From Druceiella hillmani (taxonomy: Eukaryota; Arthropoda; Insecta; Lepidoptera; Hepialidae), in assembly GCA_039881145.1 (NCBI GenBank), contig JAYKKI010000077.1, forward strand, positions 3,294,501-3,358,500: a DNA stretch of 64,000 nucleotides, written 5' to 3'. The notes under the pieces are model-generated. The model saw only the letters and a program-made list of their open reading frames with translations, was not told the DNA's origin and did not search any database. Both the position numbers and the translations under genes were made by a program. The stretch's first letter is position 1. Every line of letters begins with the position of its first letter. This document shows positions 39,536 through 56,500 of this stretch, in pieces.

Positions 39536-42500
39536 TAAACAAATTGATATAAAAGTTTAATTTCGGAATTAATTAGTATTCAATAAATATTTATATTTTA
39601 AAAAGTAATTCAGATAATAAAAAAACTGTCAGTATACTTACAATCACTATGTGATTACTCGTTGACTACGTATCTCACTGTCACTAACACTTAGTAAACA
39701 AAGAACTCCATGGCGCTACGGATAAGAAGCTAGTACCAGCAAAGTTCTTAAGTTAATGATACATAACTGGTGAAAATACCGAAGTTGAAAACTGGAAAAA
39801 TCGATTATCATTTTTATTTGGTGATCAGTGGCAAAACATCATGCATTTCGTCCCTTTTTAGCAAGATTCAAGTGACTGTTTGGAGAATTGATTCAGACGA
39901 ATCCTACAAAACGATTTGGATAAATCGTTTGTTACTTAAAAATCACAACTTACTATCATTGTACTATTTTACGGGAAAATATACTAAAGATATCTAAAGT
40001 GAAGTATTGTTTCTATATCCCTAAAAGAGTACACTTTCAATTATGTAATTTCGTAGACTTGACGCAATATTATTTAGGGCGCTAAACCTATTGAGAATCT
40101 ATTAGATAAACCAATAAACATTTCTGTGAACCTGTGTAAAATTCGTGTAATCATATTCAAAAACATAAAAAAAAATAAGAAAACATTTCCGAATAGAGAC
40201 AAGGCCTACCGTCTCACGACACCGGCAGATCCCGTTTAGCATAATTTTAACAAACACCATAATTGATCCACGGCGCCAATGTCGTTAATTGTAAAAAAAT
40301 AAGGTCGTATTAGCAATTAATAGGCAATAAAAGTTTATAATATATCTTATATAATTTTTATCGTAATAATATTTCAATATTTATCTTTGAAATGGTAATA
40401 AATTTCAGTTCCTAGCACGTCCTTCGATCGACTTGCCATAATAAATGGAAGCCTTGTTTTACGATTATATAACAAAATTGAAATCATTTATTGATAACAA
40501 ACATCACGTTACATAATTGTAGGATTAACATAATCATATAACGTGAGATTTGTAGAAAAAAATTAATGGCATGCTATTTAATCTCACTGCTTTTATTTTA
40601 TAAATTTCAAACGAGAAAAACATGATGTCAGCAGTCCTTAATTTATTTTCTGGAGTACATAATAAGCGCCGACAACCTAAATATATAAAAAGTGTTCTCT
40701 CGTAACTACAAGACAAATTAGTTAGATTTCAATAAAACTAAAATATATTTAACAATCATATTTCTAAACAATTGCATAGTATTGTTCAAATTTACAAACT
40801 CAGATTTTCATAAATATTAAGTTGTGTCTTGTTTTTATTGTTCTGCAATTTCCTCCGTTGAAATGATTCTGTAGTGATAGATTGACGGAAAATAATCATA
40901 ACTAAGGAAACTACTATTTCGGGCTACACTATTTTTTGCATATCCTCTTGTTTTTATATCGTTGTATAGGTCCTTTTTAATATTATAAATCTGTGAATAG
41001 GTCATTAAAAAATATATACCCTACAAATATAAATATTTTATTTCGAGTTAATATTTTCCAATTTTGTTAAAGCGCAAAAATGTTAAATAATCGTTTGATT
41101 TAACATTTTTCAGCATTAATTACTTTGAAACTATTATTTCTTCATAACGGATATATAAAGTGAATACAGACTTGCAGACTTGAACAACATACACGCCCAA
41201 ATGGTGTGTGTATGCATGAATATTTTAAATATTTTTTTTTTTAATTTCTATTCATATTGCTAATTAAATGACGAGTGATTAGTTTTTCTTCGTCAGTTAA
41301 CATATATTTATGCTGACTATGACGGTAGATTTTCAATTCATGTAATGGGCAATATTTACACCGGCGCTACGTCTTTTCTTAGCTCATTCCTTTTTGAAAT
41401 TACATTTTCCGAAGGAGTCGCATCATTTTTATTCGAGGATGACAGTGTACAAGCCTAAACCAACTTTCCCCAATAAACTCGTACCGCGTGGAAGTTACAG
41501 AACAATCACCCATATAATTTTATAAAAATATATGTATGCATACCGTCATCACACTGTCATACGTATAGCTCACATATTTAACTATGTTGTTACTTATTTC
41601 ATTTTATTTCTTGTATTTTATTGTAACTGATATAACAAAATTTAGTTCTAAGTAAAACATAACAGAAATTTCTCATTGCAATATGACTCATTGTCGCACT
41701 TGGTGTCTTTCACCTTTGCACAGGATACTAATGCGTTTGAGTACACAGATTTTTAGAATTTAACTTCGACCTAAGTTCAATCGGGAATAAAAATTATTTT
41801 CCGGATCGATATATAAATTTACTTTAATTCAGTTATATATTTTATGACACAGAAAATATTTTTTTCTAATCTAAACCAAATTCAAGCCAGTCTACTTGAA
41901 CTTCGGAATCGAGTCAACATACCACTAGGTTAAAGCAACTAAGTGTTGAATAAACACACGCAGTGGTAGAGCAAACACCTTGACGTGATTTTATTCCGCT
42001 TGCTGTGGACAAATTTACCGCAATGGGATTTTCTCTTCGTGTTCCCAAAAACGACACGTGTCACAGTACACCACCAATACGAAGCAACATATATTTCAAA
42101 GAAACGCGAAACCGATCCTTTAGGTCGAGTAAACTATAAATACAACGAATTATCTCTTACGTTTATTGCACGCGTGGATCAGTCGCAGGATCCGATTCGG
42201 CGGTCCGTTGGTACGTAACTTTGCTTCAATTTGGTTAATGACAAATAGAAATGATTTTTATATTTTCGTTTGGCTGTGTGATGCTTTTTGTTCTATAAAA
42301 TATGTTTACTTCTATAAATCGAAGATACAATCACTTGAAAATTTTGAATATGTCCAAAATATAAATTATTGAATCGCAGATAAAACATTCGGTCCAAATT
42401 GTGGAGTGGTATAAGGGATTTAAGGAAATTTTAACATACCACTGAATTACAAACAAATTTCGACCTGTGATTCAGAATTGCACGAACTTTATATACGATT

Positions 42501-45500
42501 ATATAATTGCTATACAATAATGAATACCGTAAACGAGGATAATTTGACCAAGTTACAAAGGTTTTAAAGTGGATTAGAAAATATAGGTAACGTTTTGAAT
42601 TATCCTCTTTTGATTATTGGCCTCCTATCATTATATTATAACGTAAATATTGAAACTCAACATAAAAAATGGCTTTAACTCTTCAATCATTTCAAGATCC
42701 GATAGACGCGATCCAGGTGTAATTTTTATGGGTGTCAATAGGTTAAAGAGCAAAGTGTTATTTAAACTAATATTTGTTCAAATATTTGTACGAATGCTTT
42801 GTTATATTATTCTAGTCTGACGTAGAAAATATTTTTCCTTTCCGCTATTCGCAAAATTTGAATCACGCTTTTGTTTTGAGAAGAATACCCGACTTCATAG
42901 TAATTATTTTAATAAGTAATTGCCGTGAAAAATCTTCACGAAATATCATCACACGTTTAGGAATGTGGAGAAGGCCATGGTATAGTGAAAATATATTATA
43001 AAAAGTAAAGGCAACGGATAGATCGGGTGGACAATAATATGTGGCGATACAATTGTTCTTTGTACATGAAATTTTATATTTTGTTACTAGTTGCTACTTT
43101 TGTCATTAACTTGCTCTAAACTGTACATAATTTCATTTAAAATTATGTGTTAATCAAAAATACCTATTAGCAACAAATTATAATTATCGAAAATTCAAGA
43201 ATTCGGCATAATTTTCATTTGATGAGAATTAAGTAGAATATTCTCGAAATGACTAACAGGTTCAGAGCGAAAAGGATATGTAAGTTGCGCGGATCCAATA
43301 CAAAGTGGATGTCGTTGTTTTGGTCGTTGCTTTGATTATGTTGCCGTTTAACAGTTTGATTTTTACAGTTAAGCGTTTTGAAAAGTTGTTCTCCGTTATT
43401 GTTGTCACTCGAGATTTATTTACTTAATATATTAACTTGATAAAAACAGAAGTTAATATTACAAAGGAACCGATACGACGAGAAATGCGAAACATTATAT
43501 AACACAGAAATTTGTCTGTACGTATATAAAATTGGGACACAGATCTCTAGATACAGGATTAGTTCCAGATGAGATTATTTAAAAAATCTGTATGTTATTT
43601 ATCTATGATATTTAAGGAAGCAAGCATATTATTTTATCATCACTACGCCATTCTGAATGTTCTACTTTTGTCCGAGAAAAGTTAAGTCAGCGTCTTGATG
43701 GCCAAGAATCAACACGTGATTTTTGTAAAATGTGTCCCATTTTCAACTGACCCATAAATATGCTAATAGCAGAAATAATATTTTTAGGTGACAAAAAATA
43801 TTTTAATACTAAAAAAAGTGTGCTTGGAAACCTAGCCATTTGAAACAAAATTTCTATAATCTAATTACAATATTAAACAATGGTGTCAAATAAACGTTAC
43901 AAATGAGTGGCCAAAAATATTCTAGATTTTTATCTGAAAACCAAGTGTTATGAAGTAACATCAGCATGATGCTCTGGCAAATACACAAATAGCTAAAAAG
44001 AAATGTATTTTAGAAAATGTTTGTTCCAAAAAAGTAATTAATCTTAAACTCTAAACAGTATCTCAGTTAAAGATTGGTCTACAATTTTCTAGGTGATGTT
44101 GTAACAAATAAAGAGATAGATAATAAACAAACAAAAATTTAATCGAATATTCAAAATATTACGCATAAGTTCACAAGTTTGAGGCCTAATGCCCGAATCC
44201 TCATCCACGTTATCCCCACTCTCGTTGCATTACTTCCGTAACACAATTTCGTCAAGACCCTTGAAACGATTTAGAGCAAACCCTGTGATAAGTAATTTCA
44301 CGTCAAACAAATTCTCAGAATACAAATGCAGTGAAAACAATATATAATTTACTTGTATTTTATATTCACCATAATTGTAAACCTTTTCCACGCAAATACA
44401 TTGATCGTAAATAAGTGTTACATAACTGCTCTAGCCTTATTCTTGTCGTGACTTGTGAAATAATTATGTGGAATTACACTTGTAACGATGCTCATCTTCC
44501 TAGTATTCTACATGTCACGGTACAGTACCAGGTCATCGAACGTGACGTTCACCAACCAAGATCCGAGGTCACAGGAGATCCGACGAGCCCTATTGGCAAA
44601 TATTGTATGACCCATAGTTAAGAAACGCGTGCTCAATACTCAATAATAAAATCATATCCTAAAAGCAGCTATACAATAGTTTGGAACAAAGTGGGTTTTG
44701 ATTGCGTCTGCTTGTGACTGCATTGAAGCATCTACAACTATATACAATTTCTCATCTTTGATCCCCTCTCAAACGTGATTCTTGTCTTGAGAACTTGAGT
44801 AATTTCATTTCATAAGTATACTTTATCAGATGCTAATAAAATATATTACATCAGATTTAAAATGTAAGACTTCCTACTCACGTAAATATTTATGAACAGA
44901 CGGGCATTAAATGGATAAAGAGTTCGTTCGTACTCGTATGTACGTCCGTGACACCCTAACGAATTTGGAAATTTTTGAAGTAAAACTTTCATTTTTAACA
45001 GTAGGATAAGTTCATATGCTGAGAATGTACTTGTAAAGGAAAAGTGAAACCTTAAGCTCATTTCTCAACGTACGAGAGAGCGAAGGTTAGAGTTGCGTTG
45101 AGGGCAGGGGGATAATGAAGGAATTGCAGAAGACAGACGGGAATGGAGGAAAAGAGAGAGCGTGATCGTGAGAGTGAGAGAGATAAATAGATAGCCTGAC
45201 AATGAGGTTCAAACAGAACGAAAACAATAAATTTCTAACGCGTATGGTGGCCACGCGCTCTTCTGTGAAAGAGTATTTTCTTACAAAGTGACGTAGAATA
45301 TTTATGATTTCTAGCCATTGCCAATAACAAATACTAGCTGGCAATAGATCGCGATACTGAAAAATTTTTAAAATTAAAGTTTTCTCGATAGTGGGAATTT
45401 AAATTGCAACATTTTTGATTGACTAAACACCGAAATTGACTATTAGAATTATATTTAAAGTTTATGCTTTAAATAAAATTTTAATAGTTTCGGTTACACT

Positions 45501-46094
45501 TGTTAAAATTGTAGCAGATTAACCGCGAAAGTAGCTTCTTTAAGGTTAATAAATGCCAAAATTCTCAGTCATTTCTTTAAGATTAATAAATGCTAAAAGA
45601 TTAAATAATGCGTACGCATTAATGTTGAAAGACGGATTTGTTTAGACTTAGACTTCGTTGTTTTGTACTTCTTTGCCATATCTGATTACAGCTTGTTATG
45701 AATAATGCTTTGCGATTTTTACATATGCTTATTAAAATTAGTGTAAATCAAGTAACGTCAACTCCCAAAATGTCGTTTAAACTCCTAGTGTAAATATTTA
45801 TCATTAGCCAGTTTATTTTTTCAACATGTTGATTTAATATTAATGGCCTTACTTAACACCCTTAATCAGATGTTGTTTTTATGAATGCGGAATAGTCGCA
45901 TAAATTATAATATCTCGTTACTGTACCAAGTTCATTTGCATATTAAGAATAATTGCATTAACGAATAAACGTAAATAGATGTACCAAATAGTAGTCCAAA
46001 GGACGTTGCTTCCTCATAAATCGGCCTATTTATAAAAACATTTTTTATTTAGTTTTAACATCAAAATCTCACTTTAATCTAAACTATTATCGTA
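39536..46094. other. gene-free AT-rich interval
   Basis: No gene can be supported over about 6.5 kb. A TATAAATA at about 42134 precedes GATCAGTCG and a donor-like GGTACGTAAC (42210), a weak promoter or first-exon pattern. A purine-rich GAGAGAG block lies at 45066-45195. A short duplication (TTCTTTAAGGTTAATAAATG against TTCTTTAAGATTAATAAATG) starts at 45536 and 45573. GC-richer patches at 40190-40290 and 44500-44600 have no recognised function. Confidence 0.5.
45066..45195. promoter_or_regulatory. GA-rich tract, possible GAGA-type element
   Basis: Strongly purine-biased on the plus strand with several GAGAGAG motifs (ACGAGAGAGCGAAGG, AAAAGAGAGAGCGTGATC, AGTGAGAGAGATAA). GAGA-factor sites in insects look like this, but there is no gene beside it to support a promoter role. 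Confidence 0.25.
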
Positions 46095-46640
46095 TGATCG
46101 TCGTATAGTCATCTACACGCCGGATGCTTGCTGGCGTGGCATACAGAGGACAAGTCAAAACTTCCACGGAGCATTGACCGGGTGTAGGCGTGTTGTAATG
46201 TACTGAAATGTACGAAAAATATCAGACAACGACATCACGCCGACGTCGCGCTGGGCGTGACGGTACCGCGGCGGGAACGAGATGTCGGCACGGCGTTGTC
46301 GCGTGCCGATAGCGTTGTCTTATATGGAAATACATGTTATACAGTAGGCAATGAGGGTAGTGTTGGCACGTCGCGCCGAATGGGACGGGACTTGTTGTAG
46401 CAGTTGTATATTTTACGAATATTATAATGAAAGTACTATGGATATTAAGTGTTTCATAGAATACTTTCAGTAATAAAAAAAATATTAAAGTGTTAATTCA
46501 CATGAAAATATAAATTTAAAATCCACGCCCGCGTTGCGTTAAGCGGGAAGGCGCAGCGTGACGTCATGCTCCATTTATTATATGTACGTCACGCCTACGC
46601 CCCGTTAACGTTCCGATCCGTCCGCTGTGGGTCATCAGTA
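46095..46640. other. CpG-rich block, composition unlike the neighbours
   Basis: Dense in CpG and in ACGC/GCGT words: ACATCACGCCGACGTCGCGC, GACGGTACCGCGGCGGGAAC, CGGCACGGCGTTGTCGCGTG, and after an AT-rich gap CGTTGCGTTAAGCGGGAAGG and CGTCACGCCTACGCCCCG. The right edge reads CGATCCGTCCGCTG. Its reverse complement, CAGCGGACGGATCGG, resembles the CAG-starting termini of hAT-type elements, but I could not find the matching left end. It could be a hAT-like MITE, a composite of two, or a CpG island. No reading frame is preserved. Confidence 0.4.
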
Positions 46641-48040
46641 TAAGTATTCAAAATAAGCTTCTTTGAAATTCATTCAACGGTTCACGAATTGGCACGCGGC
46701 AAGAATTAAAAAAAATTATTCGTAAAAAAATTTTAGAAACAGGAATTAAAATAAGCTTATGTCTTAAAAATATTTTACATTTACAATATATACCATTTTA
46801 CTACCAAAAACTTGGCCAATTTTTAAGTAATAAAGGTATTTGGAAGTCAAATATATATAAGGTACTTTCAAGACCCTAACTCGTCTTTTTTATGCCACAC
46901 GTAGAACCATCGATGTACAAAAAACTAACGCAAGGTAACTACCAAAATAATGTAAGCAATGCAAATTTGTTAGACCATTTAACGATACGCGGCGTGTTAA
47001 TACCGTGGTAATTAGTTCAATTAAATTAAACGTTAAAAGTAAAACCGGTCCCTAAGACGATAATGTGACAGATTTTGCCTTGGGTTTATCAAATAATAAT
47101 ATAAATATTCATTATTTGTCGTACGTGTCTATTTGCATGGCGTTAATTCTAATTTGAGCCGAATGTCGTGTTTTGGAGGTTCATAATTTTATGATTTGGG
47201 AATCTGCGTCATAATATGGCGTGGAGGTCAATGGATTTGACCTTAGTTCGGTCGTCCTGTCGGACGTCAAAGAAAGTTTGACTGTTGCGAAATTGTTTTA
47301 CGTTGGATAAGCGTAGGCTGCGCCGTTCAAGTTCACAAGCAAAACAGAGTCACGGTTGTCTGGTGGTTTTAGTTTGATTGCGGTGGCATGCGGCGGTTTC
47401 CCATCAAGGTCTCCCGCCGAGTGCATTACCGGTTTGATCGTTGGGCATAAATATTGCGTAAAAGTCTCGATTTTATTTTCTCGTTTAGTTTAGGAATTCG
47501 GATTGGGAAGTGAATTTTCAAATTTAAAAGACGCAAATATTTATTTCTTTGCAATGAATATACAAAACTTCGTACGGTCAATGGCTGTAGATGCGAGTGA
47601 CAATTTTTTTGGCACTGTTGAAAAAAGAGTATTTTTGAAATAGCGGGAAGTAGGCGATTATTTAAAAAGGCCTTCGTAAAACTCCGTGTGTTCAAAGTAA
47701 AAGCACGTTTGAATTCGTTTTATTTTGTGTATATAGCAGGAGTGTGCGTAAATATGCTACTAGCAGTGGGGTAGGTACCATTCTCCGCTTGAACTTGTAT
47801 AAATATATCTGCTCGTGAAGTACGGCTCGATTGTTAGGCACTACCGGAATGATCATTTTAAAAGACTGCCTTTTTTAATTATTGATAGATTTAAATGCAT
47901 TATCGAATTATTTTAAAAAAAATTTGTACATAACATATTATGATCGACTGTGACACTCACTAAAAATCGGACCTGTGTCAGCCAACAATATCATTATTCG
48001 ACCTGATTTAAGTGTACCAACAATATTCGGACTAAATCGA
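46641..48040. other. gene-free interval with a GC-richer part
   Basis: The part at 47200-47460 is GC-richer (CGGTGGCATGCGGCGGTTTC, GGTCTCCCGCCGAGTGC) and may be an untranslated part of a non-LTR element, perhaps the LINE that begins downstream. The minus frame 47426-47695 has no recognisable motif. Confidence 0.4.
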
Positions 48041-50812
48041 TTAATCACACAGTTTTAGCTTTGATGGTGAAATGTTCGAATTTTGGCGTAAACAGCCCAA
48101 GTACGACATGAACGATTTGCATAGAATACTGAACTCTAACTCGAAAGTATTTTCGGTATAAGTGAGCTTCAAGCTCACAGTTTCCTGCAACGCAACGTAC
48201 TTATAAAATGAAGTCTCGTACTCCGATGAGTATTTCAATTCAGTTTTCTGAATAACAAACCAACGCTCGAAATTTCGACACGGGTCGCTGGTATTGACGT
48301 TACGTCTCTTGCATATCAGTATATCGGACTGTGCTGAAATCAGACTTGCATCAAATGACTCCACTCAAAAGAGGTCCCCAGTCCATATACTAATCAAGAC
48401 ATATTCCGATATCTTCATAAAACCACTCGTAAATGTAATAAATCTTCCTCTAAGTCCTGAAATTTATCCATCGGTTTAGAAAGTTTCCTGGGTAATTTCT
48501 GTTCCCAATTTCCAATATACAAAGTTTTAGTAAGTTTTCTACATTGGCTAAAGTTTTTCAAACAGTTCTGCATAAGCATATCTATTCGCGACTCTATTTC
48601 CAGCTGAATGACTACCAGCATTCCACTGTCACTAATCTTATTAATTTTGTGGATTATTTCCCTAGGGATAGAAGACAGTAAGAAGATGTGGTTTACTTTG
48701 ATTGTAAAAAAGCATTTGACTGAGTCGATAATGATACTTTCTTAATAAAATTATTGGGGTGGGCTCGCACTCTACTCTAGTCAAATTGTTTCCCTTTACT
48801 TACTGGCTCGTAAATGCTACACCCAATTTGAAAATTTCACATCCAGATATACTACGCAATATGAAATTAGCCTGAGCAGTAATTTAGTTCCAATTTTATT
48901 TTTCATAATTAAAAATAATTTCATCTCAGTTGTCAGCACTGCTCGTTGACTTCTGTTTACTGAGGATCTGAAACTCTATTTGGGTGTTAACAACCAATCT
49001 GATGGCGAATCTGGAAAATAAGCTACGTGTATGGTACTAGTGAATGGTATCTAAAAATAAGCTACGTTTTAATGTGTATAAATGTAAATTGATGCAATTC
49101 TCTCACTTACCTGTCCCCTTCGTACACAGTTTTAAGCTAGATTAATCTACGCTTGAAAATGTTTCGTCCGTACAGGATCTCGGTGTGATTATGGAAATTC
49201 ATCTCACATTTCGTGATTATAGCAACCTGTAGAAAGAGTCATAAGGTACTAGTCATCGACTGTATCGTAACTTTGTAATTCATAGTGTTCTTGAAACGAA
49301 TAGTCACCTGACCTGTTTCCAGGTTTTATATACACTCATGCTGCAAAAAATATTGAAAAATTTAGTAGATTTTTATATTATAAAATGTATGGTTAGTATC
49401 CTTATCATTTTCTTCTGGTTGTATCAAGGTCAAACGCATTTCCCTTCAACTCTCACAGGAACTGTTTGTGACAATGCGTTTTTGAAAAAAACATCTTATA
49501 TTGGTTATTCCTCGGTCTTGAGTTGAACAGTATTTTATGCTCGTTTTTCATAACTCTGGCCGTTTATTTTTCTTACTTCATAGACTGCTTCAAAAATACA
49601 GGTATATAGTCGATTCAAGTTTACGATTGATGGGTAAATCAAATGGTTAAGCCTTTAGAAACCCAAGATATACACCCAATCTATAAGCTTAATAAATTAA
49701 AAATGATTATATGTACGGGCATGCGTTTCTTGAGAAAAACTTTCTTCTCCTTCTTTCTTCTTTGTTCCTTCTTTTTTTTAATTAATTTGTCCTTACCTGC
49801 AAAATCCTTAACTGCTTAAAATTTTACCTTCTTTACATAAAAAGGTATTAAACATAAACCACAAAAGTTTTAAAACGTAATATGAATTGAATCACTTCAA
49901 GGGGCAAATGGGCCGATAACACCTTCCCACTATAACGGTTTCTTGTACATTCTCGAAGATGAAAACAATAAAAAAGGTGTTAAATTAAATTAGCACCACA
50001 TCCGAATGCACGAATCTTCGTTTCTAGTTTTTTTTTGTGAAATTTGTTTACGACTGCATAAACAAAGACACCTAACGCGCAAATAGTACTTTTTTGTAAA
50101 GCTCTGGCACATCACTGTTAAAAAATATCTACTTCTTTTGTTTTTAGTGCGACCAAGTAAATATAGGAACAATATGTGAACACGTTTGAGGAAAATAAGC
50201 AACTGTAACCACTCTCGTCATATACCTAAAACATGCAATAAATCACCATTCATAATTCATATTTTAGCTCTCCAGATATCTTAAAGATATTATCAGAGAA
50301 ACATCTCAGAAGATTTTGCTCAAATATATTTATTCGTTCAAAAGTTTATAACCTGAAGGAAATTAAATAGTTAGTAAGGAATATTTTACTCTTTAGAGTT
50401 TCGTAATGAAAGAAAAGAACCCTTATTGCTTCATAATGTTCGTGAGTCTGCCCGATTATCACAACCTGACAGTTTCTTCTATTTTAGATCGACGCATATG
50501 AAATGTTGCAGATAGAAATCTCACACAATTTGTCTTTCGTGAACTTACATTGTTCAATGAAGTATTGCGATATGCACCCAGTCAAAATATGATGTATGCT
50601 CCAATGCCGACTTCATGAATGGGGTTATGGAGTTGCTTGGTAGTTCACGACTGATCTCGAGATGACATTTATTGGAACTGCTGTATGTTTCTGTCTTACT
50701 CTCTATTGACTTATAACTATTTGTTCTTATGTCTATCCAAATGCCCAGCGCTTTGGGTAAATCTGTAACTTAGGAGTTTAAAGAAATAAACAAATAAATA
50801 TATAAAAAAATG
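48041..50812 (+). pseudogene. Jockey/CR1-like LINE remnant
   Basis: The plus strand carries the reverse transcriptase of a Jockey/CR1-like non-LTR retrotransposon in broken frames. In order: SYSDEYFNSVF near 48220, ILIKTYSDIFIKPLVNVINL (48392 onward), WKVSWVISVP-like and YR.ISIL traces, QHSTVTNLINFVDYF near 48620, VYFDCKKAFD.VDNDTFLIK (RT motif with catalytic Asp, 48690), LLFTEDLKLYLGVNNQSD (position of the FADD motif, near 48955, with TED replacing ADD), then VQDLGVIMEIHLTFRDYS at 49165. A later block near 50440 (RESARLSQPDSFFYFRSTHM) resembles the C-terminal tail of such elements. An AATAAACAAATAAATATATAAAA tail lies at 50788-50812. The region 49560-50380 between them has no recognisable LINE sequence. 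Frames on the minus strand (48041-48364, 48415-48621) are shadows. Confidence 0.8.
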
Positions 50813-53266
<2,454 letters not shown>

Positions 53267-53495
53267 CATTTAGTCACTCGGACCAAACGTCTGGAAAAAT
53301 CGAATTAAATAAAATTTTCAAGTACTTAATACTTAATACACTAAAATGTCCTAGAGAATATGTAAAATCAGGGGCATCTCTTCAACGTTTTCTAATTTTA
53401 ATTTATTTTTCTCTCATAAACCTATCAAGAACTAGTAGAACTCACAAAAAGGTTAGGCTAAGTAAAGGTTTCCGTAGACCCTTACACAATACACA

Positions 53496-53496
53496 G

Positions 53497-53566
<70 letters not shown>
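53496..53566. repeat. (TA)n microsatellite
   Basis: About 70 bp of TA. The 162-codon frame crossing it is an artefact of two simple repeats. Confidence 0.98.
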
Positions 53567-53571
<5 letters not shown>

Positions 53572-56500
53572 TATTTGAACCAACTTGTATTTCAAGGTGA
53601 TGCTTATATAGCTTCGAATCTTTTCAATCCAACACCACAAATCAGTATTAAAATTAATTCTTCTAATTTCTTCAAGTCATTTCCGCAAAAAATATAATTC
53701 TTTGTAAATAGCAAAAAAATGTTAATATTATTATAAAATAAATAGGATAGCTGGTATATTAATGAATACTAGAAACTTATCACTATTTATTGAATTTCAT
53801 TTGAATAAAAGTAAATATAATTTTAGAGCGTTATCATCCGCACGGTTTTGAAATTAAACAACATCGTTCCTTAAATTCATTAAAGAATTGTTTACCGTTA
53901 ACCAATGAAGTAAATGTATAAGATGTATTTACTTATTTATTTACAAGAGTATTTTAGAATCATCTTCAGTCGAATATCCATGCCGTATTCAAACATGCAA
54001 AGAAAAATTACTTCCTCTTTCAACCAGAAAACAATTTAAAAATAAGAAAATGTATATGTCCTAAAACCGATAAATTTTATCTCTGTGCTCGGTCCACCAC
54101 ATAATATGGTGTATATTATACTTATTCATAATTTATGACGGAAAGTTATCGTGCGTATTTTTAGAACAGTAAAAACCAAAATGTATATAAACATAATAGT
54201 GCGCCAAACAATGATTATATTAAAACTTATTCCAAACTTTTCCAAACATAAGACGACTAATATATTTCGAAATTATTTTTATCGGCTTTAGATACATACG
54301 AAATACCGCCCAAGGCATCACACTCAACGAACCGTTTCGTACAAATCTATTGAGACATTTTCCTCATGCAGAGGGCCGATTGAATAACATCGCTGTTTGA
54401 ATAATATTAATTTTAGTGCACAACGAAGGTCCTGTTTGGGCCATAACATTGAAAAGCAGGAAAAGGTAAGGCCTGGCCGTGTGAAAAACCTAACAACCCT
54501 CGTAGTGTGGGGTTAGTCTTGCTCAGCAAGTTTACTTTATTTATTTTGCATTTTACATAATAAACGTCACAGAGCATTTACCTGAAAAAAATCGACTTGC
54601 GATTGCTCCCATACAAAAAACAATAAAATTATATTGCAACAATTATAAAGTATTTAAGCACATGTAAGAAATAATAACGCATTTTACACTACCTTGAAAA
54701 TACTAGTTATATAAAAGATATATTTCTCTATTTAGACTTGTGAGAAAGTCAAGCTTTTATATTTATCGAAACAGAATATATATGAATAAGCATTATAACA
54801 AAATCCGACGTAAGTTTGATTTGATTTCTTTCTTTTATGTTATGTTTATTTCTATTTCAAATTTACACCGACTGCAAAAAAAATCTTACCATTAATTTTA
54901 ACTTTCAGTGCTTCGCAAAAAATATTTTTAAGTGAATTTTGCTTTTTCAGCATTCTGTATCAAAATTTGATAAAATAAATCATTTCAGGGTCCTTTCATC
55001 CGTCTATTAAAGGTATTTTTCTTACTCTCACAAAAAAAAGATAATTTTATTCATAGCAAATGTCCAATTAAAGACGCGGAATAAAAATATTTTAATTTTG
55101 AATTTGGGGATTAATTAAGAGGGGTAAAATGCGAAATTAAAAAAACTTCAAGAGCATCGTGTGGGTATCAAATAAAAACTTATTAAAGTACAAGTTCTAA
55201 AATATACATACATTTACTTTTTTCTGCAAATTTTTAACACTTTGCTGAAAAAAACGCATCACTTTTCAAACGGGCATTCTTTCAAAAGTATCTGTGACAA
55301 ACATTTTAAAAAAATGGAAAAGAAGTGTAGATTAAAATAAAGTTACGAGATTTGCATTACCTTCAACAATTCAATCAGTGTCCTAATAGTACTTCGACAT
55401 TCCAATGTGATTCCGACAATTAGTGTTGTTACATACGGAACAATAATTACGTAAACACCTTTTGTACTTGGAAATATTATTACGTATTAAGAAAATTTTT
55501 TAAGTATTTTTTTTAGAAAATTCCTGTCTGACACTTAAATCAACTTTTAAAACTTTTTTTTATTTCAAATATAGTTTTAAACTTGACTAAAATATCAAGA
55601 AAAAACTGAAAAAAATACTTTTTGTACAACCCACGTTTTCAACAGATACGATGACGTATTCTTAAAAATATTCGAAAAGGACAAGTAGTTCTAGAGGTTT
55701 ATGAACCAGTACTGGCTGTCCACAAAATGAAAAGTGAGCCGAATCTCGTTGCAGAAGCAATGTATACCAGGACGCAAAAAAATTAAGTGTCTGGGCACAG
55801 CTGCACTTCAGTTAATACATGGGCCTGAATTGTATTAAAATTCAGTTATGGTAAATCACAAAGAATCAATATTGATATAAGAGCTATAATTCTTCAAGAC
55901 AATTGTTTTTTTGTGCTGCGTGGATGCCTTATTTGCGAAGACCATTCGATACAGCGTCGCAAGATAATCAATAAATTGTAATTAATTTTAAGTTTTACTC
56001 GTAACAACTTCGAGATACGATGAATATTTTAAGCAATGGGAAATTTTTTTTAGATTTTGAAAGGCTATCTTTCAAGGCAACGAAGTTTTCAATTGTTCAT
56101 TTTGTTTCTATAAATGTAAATTCTAAGAGGTTCATAAAACGACACCAAAAATTAGAGAAAAATGTAGGAAACGAAAACTTCGTTAGCTACCGTTCTATTC
56201 AAATAACAAACCAGCAAATCAGACTACTTCTGTTTTCAAGAGAACACGGATAATTACAAACAAATTTGGTGTGTAAGACCGGACTGTGGCAGTAAGAATT
56301 TCGGTAAGCAGTATAATCGTACTGTGTAAGTCGGAAATTTTGAATACAAAAATTAAAAAACAAAAAAATATATTAATAATAGTCGTGTAGTACCTATGCA
56401 TTCACGCAGGCATGTGAATAAAAAAACAAAGCCGTGCACGTTAAACTGATGATATTTTATCCACTTTGACACAAAATAATATATGTGTATAATAAATATG

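Noticed and set aside
48041..48364. 107-codon minus frame, the longest on that strand nearby
   Set aside because: The plus strand of the same stretch carries LINE reverse transcriptase motifs; the minus frame has no recognised motif.
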